DNA of 64,000 nucleotides from JAZOTM01 sp045657625 (GCA_045657625.1 JAZOTM010000030.1:1-64000); one strand, 5' to 3'; counted from the stretch's first letter, positions 9,105-18,109 are shown. Numbers and translations: made by a program. Notes: generated by a model not told the origin, from the letters alone.

Positions 9105-10061
9105 ATGTGGAAATATATTCTAAAAAGAATCCTATGGCTGTTTGTGATTATGTTATGTGTTGCTATAGTGATTTTTATTATCCTGTGGTTTGTTCCGGGA
9201 GATCCAGCACAGATTGTGCTGGGTTCCGGAGCAACACAGGCAGATATTGAGAGACAACGAGTGATTATGGGGTTGGATAAACCTTTTTTTGTACAGTTAG
9301 GTACGTATTTAAGAGATGTCTTTTTCAGATTTGATTTTGGAGAATCTTATGTTTATGGAACGCCGGTTATTTCTGAGTTTGCAGCGAGATTGCCTAGAAC
9401 GTTAGGGTTGGGATTGCTTTCGATGTTGTTAAATATCGTGATTGGAATTCCATTGGGAGTCAATGCGGCGATTCATCGAAATAGTTTTCAGGATCAGGGT
9501 CTTTTGATTATGGCTATGGTATTTATTTCGGTTCCACAGTTTTGGCTGGCACTGATGATGGTGGTGCTGTTTTCTGTAAAACTGGGTTGGTTGCCACCTT
9601 ATGGCGTGGGCGGAATCAGCTATTGGGTGATGCCGGTACTCGCCAATTCCTTATCCGGAATCGCTATGAATGCCAGAATGACGCGTTCTGCAGTGTTGGA
9701 AACCATTCGCGCAGACTTTGTTACAACCGCCAGAGCCAAGGGCTTGGCGGAGAGAGTTGTTATTTATAAACATATGTTACCAAACGCCTTAATCCCGGTG
9801 GTGAATGCGCTTGGTATGCAACTTGCCATGGTAGTAGGTGGCACGGTGGTAATTGAACAGGTATTCTGTTTTCCGGGTATTGGACAGTATCTACTTACCG
9901 GGGTTACCAGTAGAGATTATCCGGTCATCCGTGGATCGGTATTAATTCTGGCTCTTTTTTCCGCAGTGATTACGTTGTTGGTAGATTTATTCTATGCCTA
10001 CCTGGATCCTAGAATCAAAGCGCAGTATGTGAATTTTGGTTCTAAGAAGGGAGGCAAATAG
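9105..10061 (+). CDS. Peptide-type ABC transporter permease (OppB/DppB family)
   Basis: This is an inner-membrane permease of about 318 residues with the DppB layout: an N-terminal helix, the conserved VPGDPAQIVLG segment, five further helices and the EAA loop (FVTTARAKGLAERVVIYKHM). ATG 9105 is chosen over GTG 9090: AGTGAGG at 9089-9095 lies at proper distance before ATG 9105, whereas GTG 9090 has no ribosome site and is itself part of that motif. It pairs with the permease at 10063 to form the channel for the lipoprotein at 7394. Confidence 0.92.
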   Translation: MWKYILKRILWLFVIMLCVAIVIFIILWFVPGDPAQIVLGSGATQADIERQRVIMGLDKPFFVQLGTYLRDVFFRFDFGESYVYGTPVISEFAARLPRTLGLGLLSMLLNIVIGIPLGVNAAIHRNSFQDQGLLIMAMVFISVPQFWLALMMVVLFSVKLGWLPPYGVGGISYWVMPVLANSLSGIAMNARMTRSAVLETIRADFVTTARAKGLAERVVIYKHMLPNALIPVVNALGMQLAMVVGGTVVIEQVFCFPGIGQYLLTGVTSRDYPVIRGSVLILALFSAVITLLVDLFYAYLDPRIKAQYVNFGSKKGGK

Positions 10062-10062
10062 C

Positions 10063-10941
10063 ATGAAGGAGCAACAGGGGAAAACAAATAGAAGAAAAAA
10101 GCAAACCCAGGCTTCCCAGATTCTTGGTCGATTAAGAAAAAATAAGGTGGCTATGGGTGGTTTGCTGGTGTTGATTCTTATTTCATTGGCTGCAATTTTT
10201 GCACCTTTCGTGGCACCGTATGATCCCAATTATATGGATTATTCCGCGTTGAATCAGACACCGAATGCGGCACACATTATGGGGTGTGATAATTTGGGAA
10301 GAGATATTTTCAGCCGTATTATTTACGGAGGTCGATATTCTTTGTCTCTAGGTTTGATTTGTGCAGTGATTGGTATGTTTTTTGGAGTCTTTTTTGGAAC
10401 CATGGTGGGGTATTTTGGTGGCCAAGTGGATAACATTGTCATGAGAATTTGTGATGTGTGGATGGCGATACCTGCCACTTTGCTGGCAATTATTATTTCC
10501 GCTTCCTTAGGATCCGGATTTGGATATACGGTTTTGGCTCTTACGGTGGGAGGCATTCCGGGGTCCATTCGCGGTACCCGTGCCATGGCACTGAAGGAAC
10601 GAGAAATGGAATATTTGGAGGCCGCAAAGGCAATGAACTGTTCCAAAATGAAAATTATGTATAAGCATATGATGCCGAATATTATTGCTCCCACCATTGT
10701 TGGTACTACAGGTCAGATTGGTGCCACCATGATGTCAGCAGCAGGACTGTCTTACATTGGTCTTGGTATTCAACCTCCGGCAGCAGAGTGGGGTGCGATG
10801 TGTTCTGCAGCCAGAGATTACATCATGAAGTATCCACATATGATGATTTGGCCGGGAATCGCTATCTTGATTACGGTTTTGGCAATCAATATGTTTGGAG
10901 ATGGCTTGCGAGATGCCATGGATCCGCGATTAAAGGATTAA
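10063..10941 (+). CDS. Peptide-type ABC transporter permease (OppC/DppC family)
   Basis: This is the second permease of the importer, about 292 residues. It shows the OppC-type N-terminal helix, the MGCDNLGRDIFSRIIYGGR segment typical of the family, and an EAA loop (EMEYLEAAKAMNCSKMKIMY). ATG 10063 follows AAGGGAGG and lies one base after the preceding stop, which indicates tight coupling with the first permease. The C-terminal MFGDGLRDAMDPRLKD is a family hallmark. Confidence 0.92.
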   Translation: MKEQQGKTNRRKKQTQASQILGRLRKNKVAMGGLLVLILISLAAIFAPFVAPYDPNYMDYSALNQTPNAAHIMGCDNLGRDIFSRIIYGGRYSLSLGLICAVIGMFFGVFFGTMVGYFGGQVDNIVMRICDVWMAIPATLLAIIISASLGSGFGYTVLALTVGGIPGSIRGTRAMALKEREMEYLEAAKAMNCSKMKIMYKHMMPNIIAPTIVGTTGQIGATMMSAAGLSYIGLGIQPPAAEWGAMCSAARDYIMKYPHMMIWPGIAILITVLAINMFGDGLRDAMDPRLKD

Positions 10942-10966
10942 AAGTAGGAGAAGGGACCAAAGAGAA

Positions 10967-11980
10967 GTGAATGATACAAAGAAGAAAGAGACCTATTTAT
11001 CAGTTCGTGATTTAAAGGTGGAATATTCATCCGGTGGAGAAATCCTGCAGGCAGTCAATGGCGTGGATTTTGATTTGAAACGGGGTGAGACCATTGGGCT
11101 GGTAGGGGAAACCGGTGCAGGGAAAACCACCATTGCAAAAGCAATTTTACGAATTTTGCAAACGCCTCCCGCAAAGATAAAAGAAGGAAAAGTCTTTTTG
11201 GAAGGACAGGATTTGCTGCAATTGCAGGAGAAAGAAATGCAAAAAATTCGTGGAAATAAAATTGCTATGATTTTTCAGGATCCTATGACGGCTTTAAATC
11301 CGACGATGAGTGTAGGAGATCAAATAAATGAAGTTGTTTTGCAACACAATCATATTTCCAGAGAGGAGGCTACAAAAAGAACCATTGAGATGTTGGAAAT
11401 GGTAGGAATTTCTTCCTTACGTTTTCATGATTATCCGCATCAGTTTTCCGGTGGGATGAAACAGCGCGTGGTCATTGCCATGGCCTTGGCCTGCAATCCG
11501 GAATTGTTGTTGGCAGATGAACCGACTACCGCCTTGGATGTGACGATTCAGGCCCAAGTATTGGAAATGATCAATGAATTAAAGGAAAAATTCCATACCT
11601 CTATGATTTTAATTACCCATGATTTGGGAGTTGTGGCAGAGACCTGTAATCAGGTGGCTGTGATTTATGCAGGAGAAATTGTGGAATGCGGTACAAAGAA
11701 TCATATTTTCCGAAATCCCTGTCATCCATACACCTTAGGGTTATTTGGATCTTTGCCAAAATTAAATGATGATTCGAAACGTTTGAATCCAATTCAGGGA
11801 TTACCACCGGATCCGACCCATTTGCCGGAAGGATGTAAATTCTGTCCGCGATGTCCGAAGGGAGGACAATGCGGAAAGGCAAAGGAAAATCCGAACATGA
11901 TAGAAGTGGAAAGCGGACATTTTGTACGCTGCCATTTTGCGGAAGAAGGAGGAGAATCACGTGGCATTACTAGAAGTTGA
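10967..11980 (+). CDS. Peptide-type ABC transporter ATPase (OppD/DppD family)
   Basis: The 337-residue ATPase starts at GTG 10967 behind GGAGAAGGG. Walker A GETGAGKTT, signature FSGGMKQR, Walker B LLADEPT and the switch HDLG are all intact. The C-terminal oligopeptide/dipeptide extension contains the cysteine pattern CKFCPRCPKGGQC, which in related transporters binds an iron-sulphur cluster or metal. It forms the ATPase dimer with the product at 11961, whose start lies inside its last 20 bases. Confidence 0.92.
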   Translation: MNDTKKKETYLSVRDLKVEYSSGGEILQAVNGVDFDLKRGETIGLVGETGAGKTTIAKAILRILQTPPAKIKEGKVFLEGQDLLQLQEKEMQKIRGNKIAMIFQDPMTALNPTMSVGDQINEVVLQHNHISREEATKRTIEMLEMVGISSLRFHDYPHQFSGGMKQRVVIAMALACNPELLLADEPTTALDVTIQAQVLEMINELKEKFHTSMILITHDLGVVAETCNQVAVIYAGEIVECGTKNHIFRNPCHPYTLGLFGSLPKLNDDSKRLNPIQGLPPDPTHLPEGCKFCPRCPKGGQCGKAKENPNMIEVESGHFVRCHFAEEGGESRGITRS

Positions 11981-12911
11981 ACATCTGAAAAAATATTTTA
12001 ACGTAGGTGCCGGAGTGAATCACGCGGTGGACGATATTACCTTTTCCATTGAAAAAGGACATACCATGGGCGTAGTAGGGGAATCCGGGTGTGGAAAGAG
12101 TACACTGGGGAGAACCATTATTCGTTTGTTGGATGCCACAGATGGTAGGGTGCGTTTGGATGGAGAGGATATTACAGAAGCGAAGGGAAAAGATCTTCGA
12201 AAATTACGAGAAAAAGTGAGTATCATTTTTCAGGATCCTTATTCCAGTTTAAATCCAAGATCTTCGGTAGAAGCTACGATCAAAGAACCTTTGCAGGAAG
12301 CCCATCGTTTTTCCAAACCAGAGATTGCGCTCCGTACAGAGGAATTGATGGATTTGGTTGGAATTGAAGAACGTTTGCGTTTGGCTTATCCCCATGAAAT
12401 GGATGGTGGAAGAAGACAACGTGTAGGAATCGCCAGAGCACTGGCTTTAAATCCACAGTTTATTATGTGTGATGAGCCGGTTTCTGCGTTGGATGTATCG
12501 ATTCAAGCCCAAGTTTTGAATTTGTTAATGGACTTGCAGGAAAAAATGCAGCTGACTTATATGTTTGTCACCCATGATTTGTCTGTAGTGAGACATATTT
12601 CGGATGATATTTGTGTCATGTATTTGGGACAATTGGTAGAAACGGCTTCTTCGAAGGATTTGTTTTTACGTCCGTTGCATCCTTACACCAAAGCGTTGCT
12701 TTCTGCGATTCCATCCATTGACTTGGATCATCCGATGCAAAGAGTGCAATTAAAAGGAGAGATTACTTCTGCCATTAATCCACCTCCGGGATGCCGATTT
12801 GCTGCACGCTGTCCTTTTGCTTGTGAAAAGTGTAAGGAAAAGCAGGAACTGGTGGAAGTGGAAAAGGGACATTTTGTTTCTTGTTGCAGGGTAAAAGAAA
12901 TCAATGATTAA
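11961..12911 (+). CDS. Peptide-type ABC transporter ATPase (OppF/DppF family)
   Basis: The start is GTG 11961, 7 bases after AAGGAGG, giving about 316 residues and an N-terminus (MALLEVEHLKKYFNVG) that matches the family. Walker A GESGCGKST, Walker B IMCDEPVSALD and the HDLS switch are intact. The signature reads DGGRRQR in place of LSGGQRQR, a variant I have seen described for clostridial OppF-like proteins. The C-terminal cysteines (GCRFAARCPFACEKC) repeat the metal-binding pattern of OppD. It overlaps the preceding gene by 20 bases and the following gene by 8. Confidence 0.9.
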   Translation: MALLEVEHLKKYFNVGAGVNHAVDDITFSIEKGHTMGVVGESGCGKSTLGRTIIRLLDATDGRVRLDGEDITEAKGKDLRKLREKVSIIFQDPYSSLNPRSSVEATIKEPLQEAHRFSKPEIALRTEELMDLVGIEERLRLAYPHEMDGGRRQRVGIARALALNPQFIMCDEPVSALDVSIQAQVLNLLMDLQEKMQLTYMFVTHDLSVVRHISDDICVMYLGQLVETASSKDLFLRPLHPYTKALLSAIPSIDLDHPMQRVQLKGEITSAINPPPGCRFAARCPFACEKCKEKQELVEVEKGHFVSCCRVKEIND

Positions 12912-13593
12912 GACGGCAAAAAAAGTAGGAAATGATATTTATGGAGTAAAGTCCAATTGGAAATTAGAAGCACGTATGGGGGAAACGGCAGAAACCGGAT
13001 TTCGTCATAACAGCCGTTATCACAATTATTTTCATGGATATACAGAGGTGCGAGTGGAAAAGCCGCGCGGAGGATATACCATTCAACGCGTATATACAGA
13101 GGATTGGTATGTGGAAGAGGGAAGTAGAAGAAATTGGCTATTACGAAAGGTTGTTTCGTTCTGTTTGGTCGTTGCCATGAATGTACTTTTTCTCTTTTTG
13201 ATGACGCGGCCGCATTTTTCCGGAAATCAATCCTTTTTGGTTTCCATTCCCGGATTTTTTTCCTTGCCTTGTCTGGTGCTTTTGGATGCTTCCACTGTAG
13301 GATATTTGTGTTCCAAAAGAAATATGACCTGGTGGGAATTCGTTTCCGGGAAAAAGCGAATGCGCTTGTTTGCTTTCTTGGTAGCACTAAGCCAAATGGC
13401 CACAGCAGCAATGGTGGTAATCAATGGGTATTTGACCTCCGCCAATCGGAAGGAAGAAGGCATACTGGCTCTGGGAATTGGGCTGTGTAGTCTTTTGACA
13501 TGGTGGGTATATGGAATGCAAAAGAGGATTTCTTATACGCGGCAAAAAAATGAGACGAATTTGCCCGAAGGAGAAGTGCATTTGATTTTGTAG
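12904..13593 (+). CDS. Membrane protein of unknown function in the importer operon
   Basis: The 229-residue protein has a polar N-terminal part of about 75 residues rich in Tyr, His and Arg, then four predicted membrane helices (about 80-100, 110-130, 155-178, 185-205) and a short polar tail. I recognise no family. It overlaps the ATPase gene by 8 bases, so it is translated with the importer. Such tight coupling suggests a function tied to the transported compound or to the transporter itself, but nothing in the sequence says which. Confidence 0.6.
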   Translation: MIKTAKKVGNDIYGVKSNWKLEARMGETAETGFRHNSRYHNYFHGYTEVRVEKPRGGYTIQRVYTEDWYVEEGSRRNWLLRKVVSFCLVVAMNVLFLFLMTRPHFSGNQSFLVSIPGFFSLPCLVLLDASTVGYLCSKRNMTWWEFVSGKKRMRLFAFLVALSQMATAAMVVINGYLTSANRKEEGILALGIGLCSLLTWWVYGMQKRISYTRQKNETNLPEGEVHLIL

Positions 13594-13617
13594 AAAATAG
13601 AAAAAGGTGGTGAGAAA

Positions 13618-14754
13618 ATGCGTGTAACGGCACTTGCGGAAGTGACGGAAACAGGCCAAAAGTGCACGGAGGTACTTCTGGATTATGAAGAGGAGTTGCG
13701 AGAAGAGGACCTTTTACAAGAGGCATATGTAGTAAAGAATCGAGAGATACTGGAGGCGAAAGTCGAGGGCAGTAAAGTTCATATTTTTCTGAATCCGGAG
13801 GATGAGAAAGCACAAATCTTTCACAGTGGGCAACCCTGGCAGGGACAGGAAGCTTACCTGGGGGAGGTGGAAATACAGGTAAAACAAGAAATAAGTATTT
13901 ACACCAAAGCGGGAAAAGAAATTCCGCCGATGAAAGAGTTTGCAGTTTCCGGGCGTGTAGTGGATGAAGTGGCGGATCAATTTATACAGGGAATTTATGG
14001 AAAACAAAAATATAATTTGTTTATTCCAAGAGATTATGATCCCGGGAAAAAGTATCCTTTGATACAATTTATTCATGACGCAGCAGTATGCGGAAAAGAT
14101 ACCAGGTTGACTTTGACCCAGGGAATCGGGGCTACCATCTGGGCTACGGAAGAAGAACAGAAAAAACATCCTAGTTTTATTTTTGCGCCTCAGTTTGAAG
14201 GCCCTCCGATTGTAGATGATGATTGGAATGTGGATCCGCGTTTGGAGGAAGCAAAACAGGCGTTGGATTATGTGATAGAGACCTATAGCATAGATGAAAA
14301 TCGTATTTATACCACGGGACAGTCCATGGGCTGTATGTCATCCATTGTTTTAAACGTAAGATACCCGAACTTATTTGCAGGGTCTTTATTGGTGGCTGGA
14401 CAGTGGGATGAGAGAGGTATTCCGGGTTTGGAAAAACAGAATCTTTGGATGATCTGTTCCCAGGGAGATGCCAAAGCATTCCCTATGATGAATCAAATGT
14501 GTGTGCATATGGAGCGAGCAGGTGCCAAGGTGGTGCGTCGTGTCATGGAAAACCATTTGTCTCAGCAGGAATATTGGGAAATTTTTCGAGAGATTTTACG
14601 GGAGGATGCCAATGTGATATTTACCCCTCTGAAATTAGAGACGGTGGCAGATGGTTGGCATTCCAATGGTGGAGAGCATCATGTAAATACTTGGCAAAGC
14701 GTTTATCAGATTGAAGTTTTGCGTGAGTGGTTATTTAAACAAAAAAGAAAGTAA
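13618..14754 (+). CDS. Alpha/beta hydrolase, esterase/peptidase-like
   Basis: The 378-residue protein has an N-terminal beta-rich region and a C-terminal alpha/beta hydrolase fold. The nucleophile elbow GQSMGC places Ser at about residue 236, and FIHDAAV is a probable oxyanion segment. A conserved late region (DGWHSNGGEHH) supplies the likely catalytic His. The family resembles feruloyl-esterase or polyhydroxybutyrate-depolymerase-like proteins with a predicted Ig-like N-terminus. No signal peptide is seen, so it acts in the cytoplasm, presumably on an imported compound. AAAGGTGG precedes the ATG. Confidence 0.75.
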   Translation: MRVTALAEVTETGQKCTEVLLDYEEELREEDLLQEAYVVKNREILEAKVEGSKVHIFLNPEDEKAQIFHSGQPWQGQEAYLGEVEIQVKQEISIYTKAGKEIPPMKEFAVSGRVVDEVADQFIQGIYGKQKYNLFIPRDYDPGKKYPLIQFIHDAAVCGKDTRLTLTQGIGATIWATEEEQKKHPSFIFAPQFEGPPIVDDDWNVDPRLEEAKQALDYVIETYSIDENRIYTTGQSMGCMSSIVLNVRYPNLFAGSLLVAGQWDERGIPGLEKQNLWMICSQGDAKAFPMMNQMCVHMERAGAKVVRRVMENHLSQQEYWEIFREILREDANVIFTPLKLETVADGWHSNGGEHHVNTWQSVYQIEVLREWLFKQKRK

Positions 14755-14769
14755 AAGGAGTGGAGAGGT

Positions 14770-15651
14770 ATGCTGGTTGATTTTTCCGAGAAAAAAGAGA
14801 TTTATATCAAGCATAAGGATGGAAGTTATACTTCCATGGATACGCCCTATTACGAAGTGACACAATTGGATGAGTCCACTTGGCAAATTATGAGCTCCGG
14901 GGATTATCATTATCTTGTGGTGGGAGATGAAATGGGAGTGGCGATTGATACCGGGTATGGTGCAGGAAATCTTAGAAACTTTTTGGAGGAACTGTGTGGA
15001 AAGCCGGTGCCTTGGGTGATTAATACCCATCATCACTTTGACCACAGTGCCAATAATTGTTATTTTGACAAGGCGTTTATGGGAAAGGAAGCCGTGAATT
15101 TGGTTTCCATTCCCTATGAAAGTTTTCGAGGAATGGATTTTTTCCCCCAGTCCTATGAAAAACAGGTGGTAAAGACGGGAGATGTGATTCCGCTTGGCGG
15201 GCGCACATTAAAAATTTTCTCCATAGGTGAGCATACGGAAGATGGAATCGGTATCTTGGATGAAAGCCATGGATTTTTCTTCAGTGGAGATGAGTTTATG
15301 CCTATGGGAAAAAGCTTTAATCATGCAGTCGGGGAATGGAAGAAAAAATTGGAGCCGGTGTATCAGGTGCGAGAACAGTTTACTACGCTGTGTGGCGGGC
15401 CTTGTATTTTTGAGGCAGAGGTGTTTGATATTTTTTATGAAGCAGTGGAGAAAATATTAGACGGAGAACTGCCGGTTACCCATGCTCCCGGAAATCCACC
15501 GCCGGATATGCGGATGCCGGCTTATCAGGGACATAAGGTTTATGATTGCCAATTGCCCCATGAAGAGGATGTGCCGAAGGGAGGATTTTTTAAACAAACC
15601 AATCAGGTGGTAGAATATCAGAATTATCGTTTTCAATTTCAGGATTTGTAA
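14770..15651 (+). CDS. Metallo-beta-lactamase-fold hydrolase
   Basis: The 293-residue protein carries the metal-binding motif HHHFDHSAN and further MBL-fold motifs: GAGNLRNFLEEL after the first strands, GEHTEDGIGILDE, and FSGDEF with the bridging Asp. It should bind two metal ions and hydrolyse an ester, thioester or lactone bond; the substrate is not readable. AAAAGGAGTGGAGAGG precedes the ATG. It is the last gene of the importer operon, followed at once by a bidirectional terminator. It has no signal peptide, which fits cytoplasmic processing of imported material and not antibiotic resistance. Confidence 0.82.
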   Translation: MLVDFSEKKEIYIKHKDGSYTSMDTPYYEVTQLDESTWQIMSSGDYHYLVVGDEMGVAIDTGYGAGNLRNFLEELCGKPVPWVINTHHHFDHSANNCYFDKAFMGKEAVNLVSIPYESFRGMDFFPQSYEKQVVKTGDVIPLGGRTLKIFSIGEHTEDGIGILDESHGFFFSGDEFMPMGKSFNHAVGEWKKKLEPVYQVREQFTTLCGGPCIFEAEVFDIFYEAVEKILDGELPVTHAPGNPPPDMRMPAYQGHKVYDCQLPHEEDVPKGGFFKQTNQVVEYQNYRFQFQDL

Positions 15652-15680
15652 AAGAATGTCGCTTGCGACATTCTTTTTTT
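15652..15680. terminator. Bidirectional terminator between convergent genes (copy 1)
   Basis: AAGAATGTCGC pairs with GCGACATTCTT across a short TT loop, flanked by A and T runs that allow termination on both strands. It lies between the hydrolase operon and the convergent AraC gene. The same stem recurs at 22074-22109. Confidence 0.88.
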
Positions 15681-15684
15681 ATAA

Positions 15685-15735
15685 GGTGGATTGTAATCAT
15701 CGTCTTATAGGGTGGATTGTAATCATTGTCTTATT
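15685..15735. repeat. Tandem 26-base duplication at the 3' end of the AraC gene
   Basis: Two copies of GGTGGATTGTAATCAT, each followed by C/T GTCTTAT, stand 26 bases apart (15685 and 15711). The second copy reaches into the stop codon of the AraC gene. One base differs between copies, so this is a recent slippage or duplication. Confidence 0.75.
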
Positions 15736-16567
15736 GAAGTTGCTTACGAAATTCAGAGGGAGAGATGCCATAGTGCTTTTTAAATGCCTTGGAAAAAGTA
15801 AAAATATCGTTGTATCCAACAGCAAAGGAAATATCTTGAATGCTGTGGGTGGTTTCCCTCATAAATTGGGTAGCCATTTTCATACGGTAGGTTTTTAAAT
15901 AGGATTGCACAGAGCTACCGGTGGCGTCTTTGAATAAGCGGCTTAAGTAGCTGCGATTGAGGCCGCAGGCATGGGCAATATCATCAATGTGTATGGGCTC
16001 GGAGTAATTGAGCTGGATGTATTTGATGGTCTTTTTTACATACTTTAACTGCAGGTTTCCCTCGTTGGTCACTTTATGGATAGAGTGTTGTACCAGGTAA
16101 TTGGCCAATTCATAGATTTTGCCAATACAGAAAAGTTCTTCCTCCTGGTGGTCACAGATTTCTGCAAAGCGTTCTTCGAAAAACAGGGAGTGATCCGTGG
16201 AGGTGAATACCGGCTGGTCTGCATTTAAGCCGGCATGGTAAAAAATTTCGGAAAGACGGGAGCCGCCTAAGTGTAGCCAAAAATAGGACCAGGGGTCTTC
16301 CTCGTCTGCTTCGTAATAGGCCGTTACATTGGCGGGAATCAAGAATCCCTGCTTGGGGCCGATTTCGTGAATTTCGTTGTTGATATAGAGTTTTCCTTTG
16401 CCAGAAATGACAAAATGAAAAATATCGTGGGTACGAAGAGCCGGACCATAACTGTATCCGGAAGGACATTTATAGGTACCAATTTCGTACAAAAAGAAGT
16501 CATTTGAGGCATCAAAATCCAGAAAAGAGCAAGAATCATAACCATTATCGGATAAATTTATTTTCAT
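15731..16567 (-). CDS. AraC-family regulator of the alpha-galactoside operon
   Basis: This 278-residue regulator has an N-terminal cupin-like sugar-sensing domain (HDIFHFVISGKGKLYINN) and two C-terminal AraC helix-turn-helix motifs (HIDDIAHACGLNRSYLSRLF and IQDISFAVGYNDIFTFSKAF). The ATG at 16567 (MKINLSD) is preferred over the longer frame from 16609, since AAAGGGA lies upstream and the extra residues match no family N-terminus. It is divergent from the sugar transport operon. Activators of this kind usually switch on the adjacent galactoside operon in response to melibiose or raffinose; that assignment is inference from neighbours. Confidence 0.88.
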   Translation of the reverse strand: MKINLSDNGYDSCSFLDFDASNDFFLYEIGTYKCPSGYSYGPALRTHDIFHFVISGKGKLYINNEIHEIGPKQGFLIPANVTAYYEADEEDPWSYFWLHLGGSRLSEIFYHAGLNADQPVFTSTDHSLFFEERFAEICDHQEEELFCIGKIYELANYLVQHSIHKVTNEGNLQLKYVKKTIKYIQLNYSEPIHIDDIAHACGLNRSYLSRLFKDATGSSVQSYLKTYRMKMATQFMRETTHSIQDISFAVGYNDIFTFSKAFKKHYGISPSEFRKQLQ

Positions 16568-16603
16568 AACTTCAAAAAATCCCTTTCTTTGAAAAAAATA
16601 AAA

Positions 16604-16618
16604 TGTCACAAAATGACA
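16604..16618. promoter_or_regulatory. Candidate operator in the divergent AraC/sugar operon spacer
   Basis: TGTCA and TGACA form an inverted repeat with a CAAAA spacer, between the AraC start and the lipoprotein start. The symmetrical site and its location suit a regulator-binding site or a catabolite element. I cannot assign a binding protein. Confidence 0.4.
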
Positions 16619-16709
16619 AAAAATAATAGTAATTATAACATGTTTTTTTGGTTTGGAAACAGATATCGTATGTTATGTAAAAAAACCAATTCAGAGGAGG
16701 AAAATTTTT

Positions 16710-18047
16710 ATGAAAAAGAAAATGGTATCTTTGCTTATGGCAGCAACCATGGCAATTTCCATGACAGCGTGTGGAGATAGCAGTACAACATCTTCGAGTG
16801 TGGATGGAACGGAAACTGCAGACGGGGGTTATTCTGTGGATGAGATCACCATCAATATTTGGGACAACAACCAAAAAGATGGGTTGCAGCAAATCGCGGA
16901 TAAGTGGACAGAAACCTCTGGTGTAAAAGTAACGATTGAAGTCGTAGATTGGGACAACTATTGGACGTTGTTGGAAGCCGGAGCATCCGGTGGAGAAATG
17001 CCGGACGTATTCTGGATGCATTCCAATACTGCGCAGATGTACATGGAAAATGGAATTCTTTTGGATTTGACTTCTTACATTGAAGCAGATGATAGTGTGC
17101 AAGAAGAAAACTATTACGAAGGTGTTTGGGATTTATATAACAGCGATGGAAAACAGTATGCACTTCCAAAGGATCATGACACCATTGCATTGCTTTACAA
17201 CAAAGCAATTTTTGATGAATACAATGTAGAATATCCTACCGATGACTGGACATGGGAAGATATGTATGAAGCAGCAAAAACCATTACAGAAGCTTCCGGC
17301 GGAGAAGTTTATGGTATGGCTATGAATACTTCGAACAACCAGGATGGTTGGTACAACTTGGTTTATGATTATGGCGCTCAGGTAATTACCGATGACCATT
17401 CCGGAACCACCATTGGTTCTGACGAAGGAAAAGCCGGCATGGAAATGGTAAGACAGTTGTTGACCGTTGGTGCTCCACAGTCTGTTGTAGCTGAAACCGG
17501 AACGGATTCTTTATTCTTGTCCGGAAAGACAGCTATGATTACACAGGGTTCTTGGATGATCAATACCTTCTATACAGCTGAAAATTCCAGTGACTATGCA
17601 TGGGCAATGCTTCCGTATGCAGACACAAATGACAATGGAACCTGTGATGAAGGAGAAAGATACTCTGCATATAACGGACTTGGTTGGGCAGCAAATGCCA
17701 ATGTAGAAGACCCACAGGCTTGCTATGATTTGATTGCATACTTCTGCTCCGAAGAAGGACAGACCATGCAGGCAGAACTTGGTGTGACTATGGGTGGTAT
17801 GAAGGGCGTATCCGAAGCGTTTACCAATGCTTTTGAAGGTATGGATGTTTCCGCATTCCTTCGTGCAGAGGAAGAAGGAGATTTGTTCTTCCGTCCTTAC
17901 ACAAGAAATACCACTGTTTGGGAAGATGCACTTCAGCAGTCAGGCGCATTCTTAGATGCTTGGCAGAATCCGGAGGATGCCGATGCAATGGCAACCGCTT
18001 GTGACAATGCACAGAAGATTATTGAAGATGCAATTGCAGCTGAATAA
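16710..18047 (+). CDS. Sugar ABC transporter substrate-binding lipoprotein (MsmE/RafE-like)
   Basis: The start is ATG 16710 with AGGAGG at 16695-16700, giving 445 residues. A lipoprotein signal (MVSLLMAATMAISMTA then Cys) precedes a Ser/Thr linker and a family 1 solute-binding domain (INIWDNNQKDGLQQIADKW, FLSGKTAMITQGSWM). It is followed by two sugar permeases and a GH36 alpha-galactosidase, so raffinose, stachyose or melibiose are likely ligands by context. A stable hairpin after the stop may raise its mRNA above that of the permeases, which is common for binding proteins. Confidence 0.9.
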   Translation: MKKKMVSLLMAATMAISMTACGDSSTTSSSVDGTETADGGYSVDEITINIWDNNQKDGLQQIADKWTETSGVKVTIEVVDWDNYWTLLEAGASGGEMPDVFWMHSNTAQMYMENGILLDLTSYIEADDSVQEENYYEGVWDLYNSDGKQYALPKDHDTIALLYNKAIFDEYNVEYPTDDWTWEDMYEAAKTITEASGGEVYGMAMNTSNNQDGWYNLVYDYGAQVITDDHSGTTIGSDEGKAGMEMVRQLLTVGAPQSVVAETGTDSLFLSGKTAMITQGSWMINTFYTAENSSDYAWAMLPYADTNDNGTCDEGERYSAYNGLGWAANANVEDPQACYDLIAYFCSEEGQTMQAELGVTMGGMKGVSEAFTNAFEGMDVSAFLRAEEEGDLFFRPYTRNTTVWEDALQQSGAFLDAWQNPEDADAMATACDNAQKIIEDAIAAE

Positions 18048-18055
18048 ATAAAAGC

Positions 18056-18090
18056 AGGTCACTGCGGTCTTATCATCGCAGTGACCTATT
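18056..18090 (+). terminator. Stem-loop between binding protein and permeases (attenuating or mRNA-stabilising)
   Basis: AGGTCACTGCG at 18056-18066 pairs perfectly with CGCAGTGACCT at 18077-18087, with a 10-base loop. Only ATTATTTT follows, so the U tract is weak. It resembles the partial terminators that keep binding-protein expression above permease expression. Confidence 0.75.
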
Positions 18091-18109
18091 ATTTTATGGA
18101 GTGGATGAC

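Noticed and set aside
14770..15651. A beta-lactamase resistance gene
   Set aside because: The metal motif is of the broad MBL fold but there is no signal peptide, and it lies in a catabolic-type importer operon.
16572..17102. A 176-residue minus-strand frame opposite the sugar-binding lipoprotein
   Set aside because: Antisense to a certain gene and made of Cys/His/Ile-rich shadow residues; also overlaps the AraC promoter region.
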